Assembly: GCA_030522415.1 (NCBI GenBank)
Contig: CM060109.1
Location: 28,421,392-28,485,391 of the forward strand
DNA length: 64,000 nt
Direction of reading: 5' to 3'
DNA from: Channallabes apus
Lineage: Eukaryota > Chordata > Actinopteri > Siluriformes > Clariidae
In this document: piece after piece, positions 1 through 12,567 of the stretch
Numbering within the stretch: the first letter of the stretch is position 1
Layout: every line of letters begins with the position of its first letter
Position numbers and translations under genes: made by a program
Notes under the pieces: model-generated
Told to the model about the DNA's origin: nothing
What the model saw: only the letters and a program-made list of their open reading frames with translations
The model's database searches: none

Positions 1-2489
1 CACTCGTAAACCACGTTACTCGTAATCCGAGGTTCCACAGTACTGCAGTAATTTGTCACAGTGATTTCATTTGATAGGATTTTTACTTTTCTTATTTTTG
101 CTGTGTTGGAAGTAGTTTTAAAGCTTGTTAGATAAATTGTTAAGTAAATGAATGAGTATGGATGTTCGCAAAGAATGCTTAGCCTTGTAAAAAAATGTAA
201 TACTGTAAAAATGTAATACCAATATAAGGTATTGCGTATTGATATTACAAAAATACCCGTCTCTAACAATATATCCCTAATAATGTAATAAATGTATTTG
301 TGTATGCATTGATTATTTATTTATCTCCAGCATTTGCTTTTAAATCAGTTGTTTTGGGACAATGGGAGAACACCAGAGGACTCAGGGGACTCAGGGGACA
401 GAGAAAGAACTCCACATACAGTAGATAACAACCTGAGCTCAAAATCAAACCTTGGAGCTGTGATGTGAAAGTACTACTAACCATGCCACTGTGCAGCTCT
501 TTCTTCTTTTTTTTTTTTTTGTTCACAAACACAAATATTATTACAATATACAGTATACAGAGTACATAGGGGATTTTCTTGCGGGAAAAGACTGCCAGTT
601 GATCATATATATGTCTCAAAGAGTATGTTTAACAGATGCTTCCTTTTTACACATGTAATACACATGTCCAGAAATAGCCAGAATTCACGGTTGTGGCAAA
701 TTGTATTTTGAATGTGCAGCTGTGAGAGGCTTTAGGGGCTGTAGTGTGGCTTGTATAGTTGCAATCATTGCTCTGTCCTAACATAAGTAAAAGAGAGTAA
801 GACTATTAGCCAGTGTATTTCCAATGTGTCACATAATCAATAGGCTGAATGCAAGTTGCGAACAGACCTAAAACCTCAGCACTATTCTTAATGAAATAAA
901 TTTGCATCAGTGAGCCATTTAACACAATCTAAACCCCCTCCCTTTCATTGCATGCATACCCTTGTCAAGATAATGGTGAGAACAAGGCCCTTTGAAAGCC
1001 TTACTGAGGGACTTTGCAGAGACTCTATGTTGACCATCTAAACCATAGTGGCTAGTGAGGCAGCCATGGGCAAAAACCCTTCATTCTCCCCTGCAGCATT
1101 AAATATGGATGGTATTAAAGTGCCACAGACCTCTAAGCTGTCTGTTTGCAGGAAGAATTAATGAGGTGGAAAGACAGGGATTTCTGCCAGCTGTGCTTCT
1201 GTGCTTTTAGCTTTCATCAAATGTAGGGGAATTTTGTATTCACTTGTGGTAGCATTTCACACTGAAATATCAGCACTGAATTAAATTGCTGGATGTAGTT
1301 TCAGAGCTTGGCGAATCCCAATAGAGTAACTTTTTTTTTTATTTAGTTGGACTTATTACATTTTGTTTATTATTTTATTAATTTTTAAGAAATTCACTCA
1401 GTATGATGATCGTTAAATAAGAGGAAGAGGAGGTATGCTTGCAGAGAACTAATATTCTTTGTTCTTGTTTGGGGGCTTTTTACAGTATGTCTTGTGTTTG
1501 TGCTTTTTGTTTGAAGAAAAGAACAGGAAATGGATGTCTGTGTGTGAATGTCTTGCATGTTGTTGAGTCGGGGGAGACACTTGTGAAGACCTAGCCTTAA
1601 GAATGTAGTTATTCAATATCCATAAAGAAGTAGAAACTAAATTATATGTTTAATATAATATCTAATTTCTTCCCAACTATTCAATATTTAAACGTCATGA
1701 GAACATATGAGAATATCTGTTTACCCTGCCCTCAGACACATACAATAACCTACAGACCATGGCTAAATGTCCAACGGAGTGCTCCTACTGTAAAACTAGT
1801 GATTGTTAACCCTTCCAGGAAGGTCAGATGTTAGCAGTGGGTAACTGGGAAGTGTTCCCTTGCTCAGCAGCTCACTATAGTTGGCTTAATGTCCATAGAC
1901 ATGGGTTTTTTGACACAGCACAGAGGCTCGATTGAAGCCAGCGGACAAATCCAAGGATCATCGTTCTGTCCTACTGCCACAGCAGGCACCCAGCCCTCAG
2001 GGCACTCGCATTATCATTGTTTACCCATTGTTCATTGCATAATTGTTGATAATGAGAATATCCTCTGATAGAATACACCACGTATATGACATTAATTAAG
2101 GAACGGTGGAATGGTACACCGCCAGTGTCAATGTTGGTGACTTAAGGAAAAGAGCCAACCTTTTAAAACCAAAACAGTTTTGTCATCAGATGTTAGTTTC
2201 TTATTACACAGTGTAAAAATAACATTAACCATGGATCCTGAACAGTTTAAACTTTGATAATTATGAATTTTATTATTATATAATGTGACAATTTAGCATA
2301 AATAATAATAACCAATGCCATGAACTGGAATAATGTATTTTAAACCAAGCCAACAATCTTTTTTGATGTGTCAAGCAACATCCATGTCATATGCAACGTT
2401 TGAGATTTTCACAACACTGATCATGAACATAAGCATGCAGCATGACATTAATATGAAATTGCTCTCTCTCTTTTGATGTTATAATAAGC
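1..2489. other. No gene recognised; AT-rich unique-looking DNA
   Basis: I see no conserved coding frame, RNA gene or element with matching ends here. Short open frames on either strand lack recognisable motifs. There are short poly-T/poly-A runs near 510 and 1330. TACAGTA/TACTGTA heptamers are frequent. Confidence 0.5.
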
Positions 2490-2950
2490 TCCACTAGATT
2501 TTGGAGCAGTGGGGATTTGCTTATTCAGCCACAAGATCATTAGTTAGGTCAAGCACTGATGTCCGGCATGGAGGACTAGCGAGCAGTCAATGTTCCAGTT
2601 TGCCCAAAGGTATTCAGTGGATTTGAGATCAGGGCTCTGTGCAGGACATTGTGACGCTTCAAAACCAACTTTATTACATTTTAGGCATTTGGCAGACGCT
2701 CTTATCCAGAGCGACTTACATTTTTATCTCATTATACATCTGAGCAGTTGAGGGTTAAGGACCTTGCTCAAGGGCCCAACAGTGGCAACTTGGTGGTTGT
2801 GGGGTTTGAACCTGGGATCTTCCAAACCGTAGTCCAATACCTTAACCACTGAGCTACCCCTGGCCCCTACCCCTTTATCAAACACATGTCTTCACCACTG
2901 TCATGCTACAGCTTTGGGCTTCCTAGTTCCAGTGTAGGGAAAATTGAAGA
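2490..2950 (-). pseudogene. Decayed Tc1-like transposase fragment, split by a SINE
   Basis: On the minus strand, 2490-2668 and 2879-2950 resemble the conserved middle of a fish Tc1-like transposase gene, around the segment before and after the second catalytic aspartate. On the plus strand the cue is the stretch reading as 'cagtggatttgagatcagggc', which in intact relatives encodes the SPDLNPIE-type motif. No frame stays open, no inverted repeats were found, and a SINE separates the halves. The family resemblance is from memory of such elements, not from a search. Confidence 0.55.
2675..2872 (-). repeat. tRNA-derived SINE with A and B boxes
   Basis: Read on the minus strand, this starts with a tRNA-like head. 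It carries an RNA polymerase III A box (TAGCTCAGTGG, complement of 2846-2856) and a B box (GGTTCAAACCC, complement of 2802-2812). A central domain follows, then a tail that in many teleost SINEs ends in the 'ggataagagcgtctgccaa' type sequence. It is flanked by a 6-bp direct repeat CTTTAT (2669-2674 and 2873-2878), which fits target duplication. It sits inside the older Tc1-like relic. A V-SINE-type assignment is likely but not proved. Confidence 0.8.
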
Positions 2951-3474
2951 TTATTGAAAATAATTTTTATAACATTTAACAGTAAATCAAATCTAAATGA
3001 ATTGCCTCATATGAGGCTGCATAGAGACTCTAGATGGAAACATCATCCAAGTCTTGGGACACCTAATAAATAAAAAACCTAAAAAATAAACCTTAAATAA
3101 AAGTAATGCTTATAGTTGTCCTACACACTGCAAAATCCATTATCAAAAGAGAAAAAAAAACAAGATGGAAGGTGCTTTTTGGTTGAACTGAGAGCCACAT
3201 ATCTTGTGGTGGAAATGTGAAGATTTCCAGGCAAGGCATCAGCACCTCAGTCACCACTGCCACATTGCTGGTGGGAAAGGCCATTAGTGAGTTCGTCCCA
3301 TTTTTAGCAACCATTAGATATTGATGTGGCTGGAGGATAAGATCAGAAAGAAAGAACATGTGTTAAGGATGTGACAGCAGGTATCGGTTGGGTACAGCAT
3401 TAACAGGATGTATAAGTAGGTAGAATGTATAAATTTAATCGGATTGTCAGAAAGTGTGCATTATTATAGTGTTT

Positions 3475-4899
3475 CATTCTGGGTTTAAAACTCGCCACAG
3501 CACTGAGTCTGCTCTTTTAAGAGTTTTTAACGACATTTTCATAGCAACCGACTCCGGGAGACTCTGTACTAATTGTGCTTTTAGATTTAACAGCGGCTTT
3601 CGACACCATAGACCATGAGATTCTTTTATCCAACTTGGAACAGTGAGTGGGCATTACAGGCTCAGCCTTGTAGTGGTTCAGGTCCTACCTCTCTAATAGA
3701 ACGTTCTGTGTCAGTATAGATGGCTTCACTTCCAACTCTGCTGTGCTTCCTTGGGGGGTACCACAAGGCTACATTCTTGGTCCACTTTTATTTTCTTTGT
3801 ATTTGCTCCCACACGGAGCTATTTTCCGTAAATATAACATCTCCTTTCATTTTTATGCAGATGACTGTCAGGTTTACCTCCCATTAAAGCACAGTGGTGC
3901 ATGTTCTGTCAAGCTTCTTCTGGACTGCTTTGTTGAAGTTAAAAGATAGTTGGCGTTTAATTTCTTGAATGTCAATGAGGAAAAGACAGAAGTTATGTTG
4001 TTTAGACCCAATGGCTTCCGCAAATCTCCTTGCTTTGACCTCTCCTCCTTGGCCCCATTTGAGAAAGCCTTGATTACAAATTTGGGTATTAAAATGGATC
4101 CTACTCTAAAAATGGATAGTCAAGTAAATGCTGTTGTAAAATCCTGTTTTTTCCATTTGAGGCGAGTAGCAAAGATTAAGCCTATATTGTCAAGGCGGGA
4201 CCTGTAATCGGTTGTCCATGCTTTTATAACCTCTCGTCTTGACTATTGTAATGCTTTATTCTTCGGAATCAGCCACACTGCTATGGCTCGCCTACAGTTG
4301 GTGCAAAATGCCACAGCTCGTTTTTTAACTGGTACAGGCAGACGAGAGCATATTACACCAATCTTGGCTTCCCTTCACTGGCTTCCAGTGTATTTTCGGA
4401 TCCGTTTTAAAATTCTTTTATTTGTGTTTAAGTGTTTAAATGGTCTTGCTCCAGCTTATCTGGTGGAATTGCTGCACCCATATGTTCCATCTCGCTCCCT
4501 CAGGTGTACTGACAAGCTGCTTCTCCAAATCCCAAAAACCCGATTCAAACTTCGAGGTGATCTAGCCTTTTCAGTAGCTGCTTCTCAACTATGGAATGAG
4601 TTACCTTTACTCATTCGACAAGCTCCATCAGTGGCTGTTTTTAAATCTCGTTTAAAAACTAATTTTTACTCTCTGGCCTTCAACCCAGTGTGAAGTATTT
4701 TATTGAGATGTTTTGTGTTTTATATTCTGTTGTTACTTTTATTATCATTATTTTATTATGACTTTAGTAGTAGTAGTATGTTATTTTGTTGCTATGTTTT
4801 TTATGGCCTAAATGTTGACTTTTTGTACAGCACTTTGGTCAGCTTTGCTGTTATTTTAAAGTGCTTTAGAAATAAAGTGGTATGGTATGGTATGGTATT
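3475..4899 (+). mobile_element. 5'-truncated LINE, L2/Rex1-like
   Basis: A non-LTR retrotransposon truncated at its 5' end. It retains the RT palm and thumb and the C-terminal region, then a short 3' UTR ending in 'gtgctttagaaataaag' and a (TATGG)n tail at about 4877-4899. Such a short tandem 3' end is typical of the CR1/L2 group in fish. No clear target duplication was found. The L2 versus Rex1 choice is uncertain. Confidence 0.85.
3490..4693 (+). pseudogene. LINE reverse transcriptase remnant
   Basis: One reading frame can be followed from about 3575 to 4693 across four in-frame stops (about 3644 and 3674, then 3947-3949 and 4205-4207). In order it shows the RT motif LLDLTAAFDTIDH (about 3575-3615), GVPQG plus the block after it (about 3755-3800), the catalytic FYADDCQVY (about 3850-3876), then DYCNALFFG and a C-terminal segment with HWLPV and LWNELP. 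The YADD aspartates are intact. The endonuclease domain is missing through 5' truncation. This copy cannot make a working protein. Confidence 0.85.
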
Positions 4900-5563
4900 A
4901 GTGTATAACAGCGCGTTATGTGTAACGTGAAACATTATTTTATAATAATATGCTTATTCCAATGTGTTATTGCTCCTATAGTTACATCTCATACACAGGA
5001 ACTTGGCAGACACTCCACATAATTCAAGACTAATAATAAACATGGAGGACATTTATTTAACATTTAGAGTTATTTAACATTGAGTTTCAGGTGCTAGCAT
5101 GTTGTTAAAGTTTAATGCTTTTCCAGGGATTGACTCCAGGACAGGAGTTGATTTCTGATTTCACATTAAAATGACATGCTGCATTTCTTTTTGTCTTCAT
5201 TAACTTCATGTTACTACATTGTTAAAATCTACAGTAAGTCATGAAAAGAACTAACTTCTTAACTTGTTTGTGGGCATTTCACAACATTAAAACAAAGTTA
5301 AAGCCATTTGAAACCATGGCATGTAAATGACTGGACATTTGCTGTGATATAATGAATAACATAGTACAGACTATTCAGAAATAATAACCACCACCATATC
5401 ACCCCAGAGTGTATTATTTTTATATCGCCACATGGTACAATGTGTGTAATTCCTAACAAAAAACAGCATAATATTTATTACATTGTATTACACATTTATT
5501 ATACTGTTACACTAAAATCTTAGAAAGCAGGATTAAAATAACTAAGACCCATACTCTACCTAC

Positions 5564-5612
<49 letters not shown>

Positions 5613-6116
5613 CACACATACTGTATTAAAGGAAACAACCAGCGAGAGGGTATCTCTGGGGTGCTGTATCCTGCAGGTCCAGACCTAGCCTTCCCTTCCG
5701 GTCTAATTTAATTTACGCTGTCATGATTGTGCCTGCTTCAGCTGGCCTCTCCTCTGGGGCTGACTGTATGTGTGCTTCTACATGCAGAACTGATCTTCTA
5801 ATGGAACCCCTTGAATTTTATACAACAATACAATGCAAATTGTTAAGTTACTAATAACAAAAGATCTTTAGGTCTGACTGCTGATACTGAAAACTCTGTC
5901 CACATTCCTAAATGGTAACCATTTTGTTTTTTTGATGTTTTATGTGTTAAAACATTCTGTTATTAAACACGTATAACTGACGTATTAGAACCGGATTGGT
6001 CCGAAAGTGAGGATTCATTTTCTATAGCTGTCATTGGTGTGGACTGGAACATACAGTAACCAATTGGTTTTAACTAGCCATTGTTTTTATAATAATGTCT
6101 CATCTATTGGGACTTA
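4900..6116. other. No gene recognised
   Basis: AT-rich DNA without an element I can delimit, apart from the (CA)n array at 5563-5607. Confidence 0.45.
5563..5607. repeat. (CA)n microsatellite
   Basis: About 22 CA units with one GC interruption near the start. Confidence 0.95.
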
Positions 6117-6713
6117 CACTACTAGTCAAAGTTTGGATACATCTTCTAGCTCTAGCTCTTTCTGATTGGTATTTCTTTCTACACTATAAAACAATGACTG
6201 CAAGCATTCAAAATATGCAATAATCTCATTTGAACAGTTGATATAGAGATGTTTCTGCTTCTTACTGTATGTTCTGTAAAGCCTTCTTAAAGACTCTAAT
6301 CCGAGGTGCTGTTAGTTATTTGGTGATTTTTGGGACTGGTAACTCTAAATTAACTTTTTTCTCTGCAGCAGAGCTAAGTTTTGATCTTGCTTTGCTGGGA
6401 TTGTCTTCATGAGAGTCAGTTACATTATGGTGTTTGATTGGTTTTGCAAAAACAATTGACTATACTGTTCTTGCAAGAACTATTCCAGAACAGGTAACCT
6501 CAGTGGTTAGCACTGTCTAGGCTCCAGGCCCACGGCGACCATGAATACAGGATAAAGCGGTATAGACGATGAGTGAGCGAGTGAGTGCTGTTGTTGTCCT
6601 GGCGTAATTACCTAATGCTGTACAATTCCTGTATATATACAGGAATATACTGTAAAATTCCAGTATTGTTTTAGAATTTCGAAAATCAACCCAAACTTGT
6701 GTCCAAACTTTTA
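6117..6713 (-). mobile_element. Decayed, internally deleted Tc1-like element
   Basis: The left end (cactactagtcaaagtttgg, from 6117, preceded by TA) and the right end (cttgtgtccaaacttttaca, near 6696) are imperfect inverted copies. They match the AGTCAAA(A)GTTTGGACACA type terminus of a widespread fish Tc1-like family. Inside, about 6335-6480, the minus strand resembles the N-terminal DNA-binding part of such a transposase, with no intact frame. A SINE fragment lies within. Family matching is from memory. Confidence 0.6.
6496..6590 (+). repeat. SINE fragment (internally deleted)
   Basis: It joins the head of the SINE family seen at 21.7 kb and 60.1 kb (cagtggttagcactgtc) directly to that family's 3' end (gcgaccatgaatacaggata ... 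aagcggtatagacgatgagt). The middle is missing. Confidence 0.65.
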
Positions 6714-9700
6714 CATGTTTACAGTTAAATTTTTTGTATTTAAAGGTGATCCATGTGCTATACACTTGGATTTCTGTTACACACAGTGTATACAGTATGT
6801 GGATCAGATAACATGAACAATTACAGAACAGTTTCTTAACCAGAATAGCCATAAAAACTAAATATACAGTAGGGTTTTCATTACTTAAAAAATCTAAATT
6901 CATTTGCCAGCAGTATCTAATGTTTTATTTTTATAGTTTGTAAACTCATTCATGTTAACTTAATAGTTTCCCACCCCCAGTTCTTTAAACAGTGTATAAT
7001 CAATAAAACTCTATGACATGTTTGCTGTGTGTGACAAAAACTGATGAACTTTGGTCCACATTTTAACTGTGTTCGAGTTTTATGGCACCCCAATGATGTA
7101 ATGAGTGCTCTGATTAGCACAGGAGGGATGTGTTTAGTCACACGGATAGAACAGGCTGAGCGTGCAAGCTCTCGGCAGGGACTGCGAGTGGGGTTCTTGT
7201 TGAGGTGGAGGTGCCATACTATGCAGGCTGGGTAATTAGAAGTGACACCTTCTGCATGTTGGGAAGCGGAGTGAAGCAGTGGCACTCATCAGAACTCGCT
7301 GCTGAGAAAAGGAAGAGAGGCAGGACTATGTGAATGTAGTGTAGTCCTCACATTTCTGTAGAAGTTAAATAGCTGTAGAAGTGCAGCCTGCTCTCTTATG
7401 AATTTGAATGTGCGACATACTGTAGATCTTCTGGTGATTTGTCGTATTGTTGGCAAACGGATAGTTAGATTGTCTTCGCTTTTACTCCATGTATGCTACC
7501 TGATTTACTGACTTAGTGGAATAATGGTGGCAATGGACGCTTGCTCTTATTTAACACGGCAGGCTGATCTCAGTACCCTCGGTGAAGACGCATGTGGGAG
7601 CAGGGAGAACACACTTTCCATCTGGCACTCTTCTATGAACATATGAACAGTACAGATTATTGTTAATGTTTACACGAAAAGATTCATTTAGCAGCTATCT
7701 GCATCTCTCTCTTTGTCTTTCTCTGTCTGTCAGACTCTCTCTCGCTCTCTCTCTCTCTCTCTCACTTCCTTCAACACACAATCGTGATATGTGTTTGAAG
7801 GTACAGTACAGTCTAATTAAATTAGAGCAGTGTTGCTTTTTCCTTTTGCAAACAGCAGAAACCAGCACATCATATTAAATGACAGCTTTCGTCTCTCACA
7901 AGGGAGCAGATAAGAAGCTTCCCACTACCAGTTTCTGTAATGTTGCAGGGGATTACTACTTCCTGCACTAGCTTTGTAAGACCACAGCTTAATGACGATG
8001 TCTCTCACTTCTACCATTATGGATAATGTGGTCTCTAAACAGCACTTTCCTTTAGTCCCAGGCTCCCACATATCCATTCAATTCATCTCATCTCTTCTGC
8101 TGGTACACACTGCAGATGGAGCTGCTTCCTCATGGTGACATCAGTGCAGTGCAGTTCAGGGCCATTTTGTCAGACAGTAGGTTCTCAACCAAAGCCATGC
8201 CGCCCAGTCCATTTTATAATTCAGGACTGTGGGCAGATTGCCATCAACTCTGTGCTGTAGAATGGAGGAGGCATACAGATTGGTGTCACAACATGAGAAA
8301 CACCAACATGGTCTCCTGAGTCCAGTAGTTGTTGCTTCATATTCTGCGTTTACTCAGTATGATTTTGTTTTTCTTTCAGTGCTTGCTTGGATTTTAGCCC
8401 ATGCTGCCAGTTGGCCAGCATGTTTCACAGATTACAGGGTGGAATGGATGAGATTAAGGCAACGAAAGGCAATGAGAGCCAATGGTGGTCAATGTGCTTC
8501 AATGCAAAATGCCTTCTTTATTACTTCCAAAATAGGAAGGAGAAACACCACTTAGAGTTATTCCTGGGGTTATAAAGTATACTGTAGTCGAGGTGGTGAA
8601 ATAAATGCTTTTTTTATGACTGATAAAGTTTTTGAAATTTTGTCAGAATTGTTTTTTTTTTCTTCTTTTCAACCTTTGTCATCCTTTTATATTTCTCCTA
8701 TAATCTAACCCTAACCAAAAAAAACTAAATGTGTGGGCATGTGGCTGTTTGTTTGGATGGAGATCAACTTTTTGGTTTGGATCAAGATATTTTTCTCTCT
8801 TTGCAAAGAGATACTTCTAGTCATTTTCAACACAGAAAACTATATTTTTCAGTTATTGCAGTGACCTACCTCTGATTTGTCAGGTTCTTTTGTAACACAC
8901 TCACACAGGAGCTATTATAAGACCAATTATGCGCAGTCTGAAGCACGGCACACTCAGAAAGACATAGAGAAATTATAGCCTGCAGTTAAACATCTTAATG
9001 CGCTGACATTATTTATCACCACCATTCACATAAATTTTTTTATGTTTACAGATGTGGGAAGCATATGCCTTCGGAGAACATACAGTACCTCTTTTGACCC
9101 CTATAACTACATCTTTTAGTTATTCTAATGTTCTTATTTTTGCATTCAGTATTCGTTCAGGATTCATTCTCTCCCTTTCTCTGTATGTAAACTGTTTGCA
9201 GTGTGTTTTTCAACACCTGTGACATGCACTTAGTGGCTTTTTATGTGGCTCATTAAAGGCTTTGTTAGCTGTGAGGGGCAGGCAGAATGTAAGGGGCGCT
9301 TTATAGAATATTCTCCCTAATTCAAACAATGCTTTTATTAGCCTGTCCTCAAGGAGATCACTATCAGCAAGCTACCCTTCAGTGTCAGAGACTGAGAGAG
9401 AGAGGTATACAGAAGCAGAGTGAAAGTAATAAAAAAGGTAATAATAGGAAAATAAATTTAGAGCCATGATGCGCTATGAAACAGGAAAAGACTGCAAAAA
9501 ACCTGAGAGAGAAGGAGCATAGCAGAGAAGAAGAGAGCAAGTAACTACTTGATAGCATAATCTATGCTGACTAATGCCAGAAGACGAATGTGGTCGAATG
9601 TGCTAAACTGTGTGTACCACATAGGTGTCATAAAGTGCAATATTAGTAAATTGGCTGTTATGTATAAAACTGGCAAACATGCCTAAAAGTGCTGTACTCC

Positions 9701-9721
9701 ATCATCTGGCCGTTGTTGGTG
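6714..9721. other. No gene recognised
   Basis: There are short open frames at about 7044-7285 on both strands and 8116-8575 on the plus strand. They show no conserved motif or clear exon signals and overlap each other in different frames. A (CT)n array lies at 7733-7764. Nothing else can be supported. Confidence 0.4.
7733..7764. repeat. (CT)n microsatellite
   Basis: A tract of CT units with one CG interruption. Confidence 0.9.
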
Positions 9722-9993
9722 ACTATTGAGAGGGTTGCCCACTAGAGGGCAGTGTTTATGAATTGTAGTTTTTGTATGTAGACTCAGTTTCCCAGAAGGC
9801 TCCTCGGACGCGGATGCTCACCTGAACTGAGGAAGCTCATTAGCATTCTTATAAATAGCTGTTAGTTCTGGGAAACTGGGTCGAGGCGGCGAGAGATCGG
9901 CGGATGGTGTGACATCATTTTCGTGCGACGAAGAAGAGTGGCGAGTGCTGAGGAGGGCGGCGAAAAACCCAGCGTTGTAATAAAAAATTTACG

Positions 9994-11207
9994 GTGGTTA
10001 ACATAAACTGGTTTGTGACTGGATTAAAGATGATTTCTGGGGTAATTGAGGAAGATGTAATGGAGTCAGATGATTGGAATGTAATAAGTAGTGGGAGAAG
10101 ACAAGAAAAGAGGAGGTCAGAAGATGGCCAAACCAATAAAAGGGGGTTAGACGGAAACAGTTCAGATGAAGACAACAGGGTGGTCCGCAAAAAGATGGTA
10201 AAGGAAGTATACAAAGTAATTCTTAAGTTCAGAAAGAAAGACGAACATGTTAATTTAAGCCCAATAGCAGTGTCTAAAGATTTTAAGAAAAAAATAGGAG
10301 AAGTAGATACAGCTAAGATATTGAGAGATGGAAGCTTGTTAATAATATGTAAAACAGAAGACCAAAAAAACAAAGCGCAAAAAATTGAGAATGTTTGTAA
10401 GAAAAAAGTAAGTGAAAGGAGGATGTTGGGAGAGAAAGAATGAAACAGGGAGTAATAACAGGAATCCCAATCGAAGAAGATCTGGAAAGGCTCAAACAAA
10501 GTATAATGGGAGGTGAAGTGAAGGGGATCAAAAGGTTAAAAAGAAAAACAATGAATGGGAAAATAGTTGATAGTATGTTGATTCTTTTGGAGTTTCAGGA
10601 ATCAGTGCTACCAGAAAGAGTTAAAATCGGATACATGAGCTTTGCAATGAGACCATATATTCCTCCTCCTCTCCGGTGTTATAGATGTCAGAGATATGGA
10701 CATATAGCAGCGGTATGTAAAGGAAAACAATGATGCCTCAAGTGTGGAGGAGAACATAGAATTGAAAATTGTGAAGAGAGTGTACAAGACAAGTGCTGCA
10801 ATTGTGGGGGACAGCATAGGGTAACATACAGTGGGTGTAATGTGAGGAAGAGAGCAGTGAAAATTGAACAAGTAAAAGCTGTAAACAATATAAGTTACGT
10901 AGAGGCAGTGAAGATTGTTCAAGAGAAAGGGAGAAGTGATGATACTAAAGGAGATAGGGATAACTCAAGACAGGAGGTTGGTCAAGTGGAGGAAAAAAGC
11001 ACAACATTAACAGTAGAAAGGCTGGTTTTGTTCATTGCTTATGTAATCAATTGCACAGATCAAGTCAAACACAAAACAGAGAAAATTAAGATTATTGTGA
11101 AAGGAGCGGAAATGTTTCTGGGTATAGATAATATATCGTGGGAAAATGTCAATAAAAGGCTGGAAGTCGATGGGAAGTCGGGAGGTGCTGGTGATAAAAC
11201 AATATGA
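9994..11207 (+). pseudogene. LINE ORF1 (RNA-binding, CCHC knuckles), broken
   Basis: This would encode the nucleic-acid-binding ORF1 protein. The N-terminal part (9994-10443) is lysine- and glutamate-rich. The frame then shifts, with 10440 onward carrying the rest. Three zinc knuckles follow: CYRCQRYGHIAAVC near 10675-10716, CLKCGGEHRIENC near 10734-10772 and CCNCGGQHRVTYSGC near 10794-10838. An in-frame TGA at 10731-10733 separates the first two knuckles. The last segment runs to the TGA at 11205-11207. One frameshift and one nonsense codon make it a pseudogene. Confidence 0.8.
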
Positions 11208-12567
11208 ATATCCTACAGTGGAATGCAAGAAGCTTGTTAGCAAATGGCCAGGAGTTGAAAGGTTTTATAAAAGGGCTTAGAAAGAAACCAAGTATCATAT
11301 GTATTCAGGAAACCTGGCTTAAACCAGTGTTAGATTTTAGTATTAAAGGATATGAAAGTATACGCAGAGATAGAAAGGAAGATAGTGCAGGGGGAGGGTG
11401 TATAATATTTGTAAAACAAGGGATACAGTACAATGTAGAAGGGAAAGGAAAGAAATTAGAGTTTATAGTAATAGAAGTATTGGGGAAAAGTGGAAAAGTT
11501 AAAATCATTAATTTTTATAATCCTTGTAAAAAACTGTCATTAGAAATAGTAGGGGAAATGTCTCCATATTTAGAAGGGAAAGTTATATGCTGCGGAGATT
11601 TTAATGCACATAGCACACTATGGGATAATTGCAGTGATGGGAATGGAGCAGTGATTGAAGAATTAATGGAGATTAAGAACTTAGCATGTTTAAATGATGG
11701 AAAGGGGACAAGGATTAATGTGAGAACAGGAACAGAAATAGCTATTGATCTTACACTTGCTTCAAATTCATTGGCGGGTAAATGCATATGGAAGGTGGTG
11801 AGAGATGCAACAATAGGGAGTGATCATTATCCTATAGTAGTTGAAGTAAATGTAAGGGTAGAAGAATATATAACAGAAGGGGTAAACAAATGGTGTTTTG
11901 AAAACGCAGACTGGGAGGAATATACTGTAGGAGAATTAGTGAACAAGAAATGGGAAAAATTGTGGTAAAAGGAGAGGTTGACAAAGTTAATAACTACATT
12001 TGTAATGCTATAATGTTAGCAGCAAATCAGACTATTCCAAAGAAGAAAGGTAGGAGGAAAAAGAAGATTGTACCATGGTGGACGAAAGAATGTGAAGAAG
12101 CAATCAAATGTTGAAACAAAGCATTTAAACCCTTAAATAATCATAGTTTTCAGAATTTTATTGAATATGAAAGGAAGCAAGCACAGGTAAGGAGAATTAT
12201 TAAAAATACAAAAAAATACTTTTGGAGGAGGTTTTGTAACACAGTTGGAAGGGAAACAGAAATATGTCAAGTGTGGGGAATGATAAAAAGAATGAATGGG
12301 ATAAAAACAGACTGTGGATATCCAATATTAAGGGATGGAGATATAGTAGCTGTAAAAGATAAAGAGAAAGCAGAAATGTTGGCGAAAAATTTTGTTAAAA
12401 TACATAAATCAAGCAATATTAGTGACGAGGGGAAAAGAGGAAGGGAAAGAACATTGGAACAACAGAATGAGGAGTACAATAATGACCAACTGAACATGAC
12501 ATTTACGAGAACAGAGTTAAATCAAGCCCTTAGGAAAACCAAGAATTCAGCTCCAGGTATGGATCAG

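Noticed and set aside
317..619. 100-codon open frame on the minus strand
   Set aside because: Contains a poly-lysine run from a poly-T tract and no family motif. Likely chance.
8116..8575. A candidate host exon
   Set aside because: Several overlapping frames, no clear splice sites in phase and no recognised domain.
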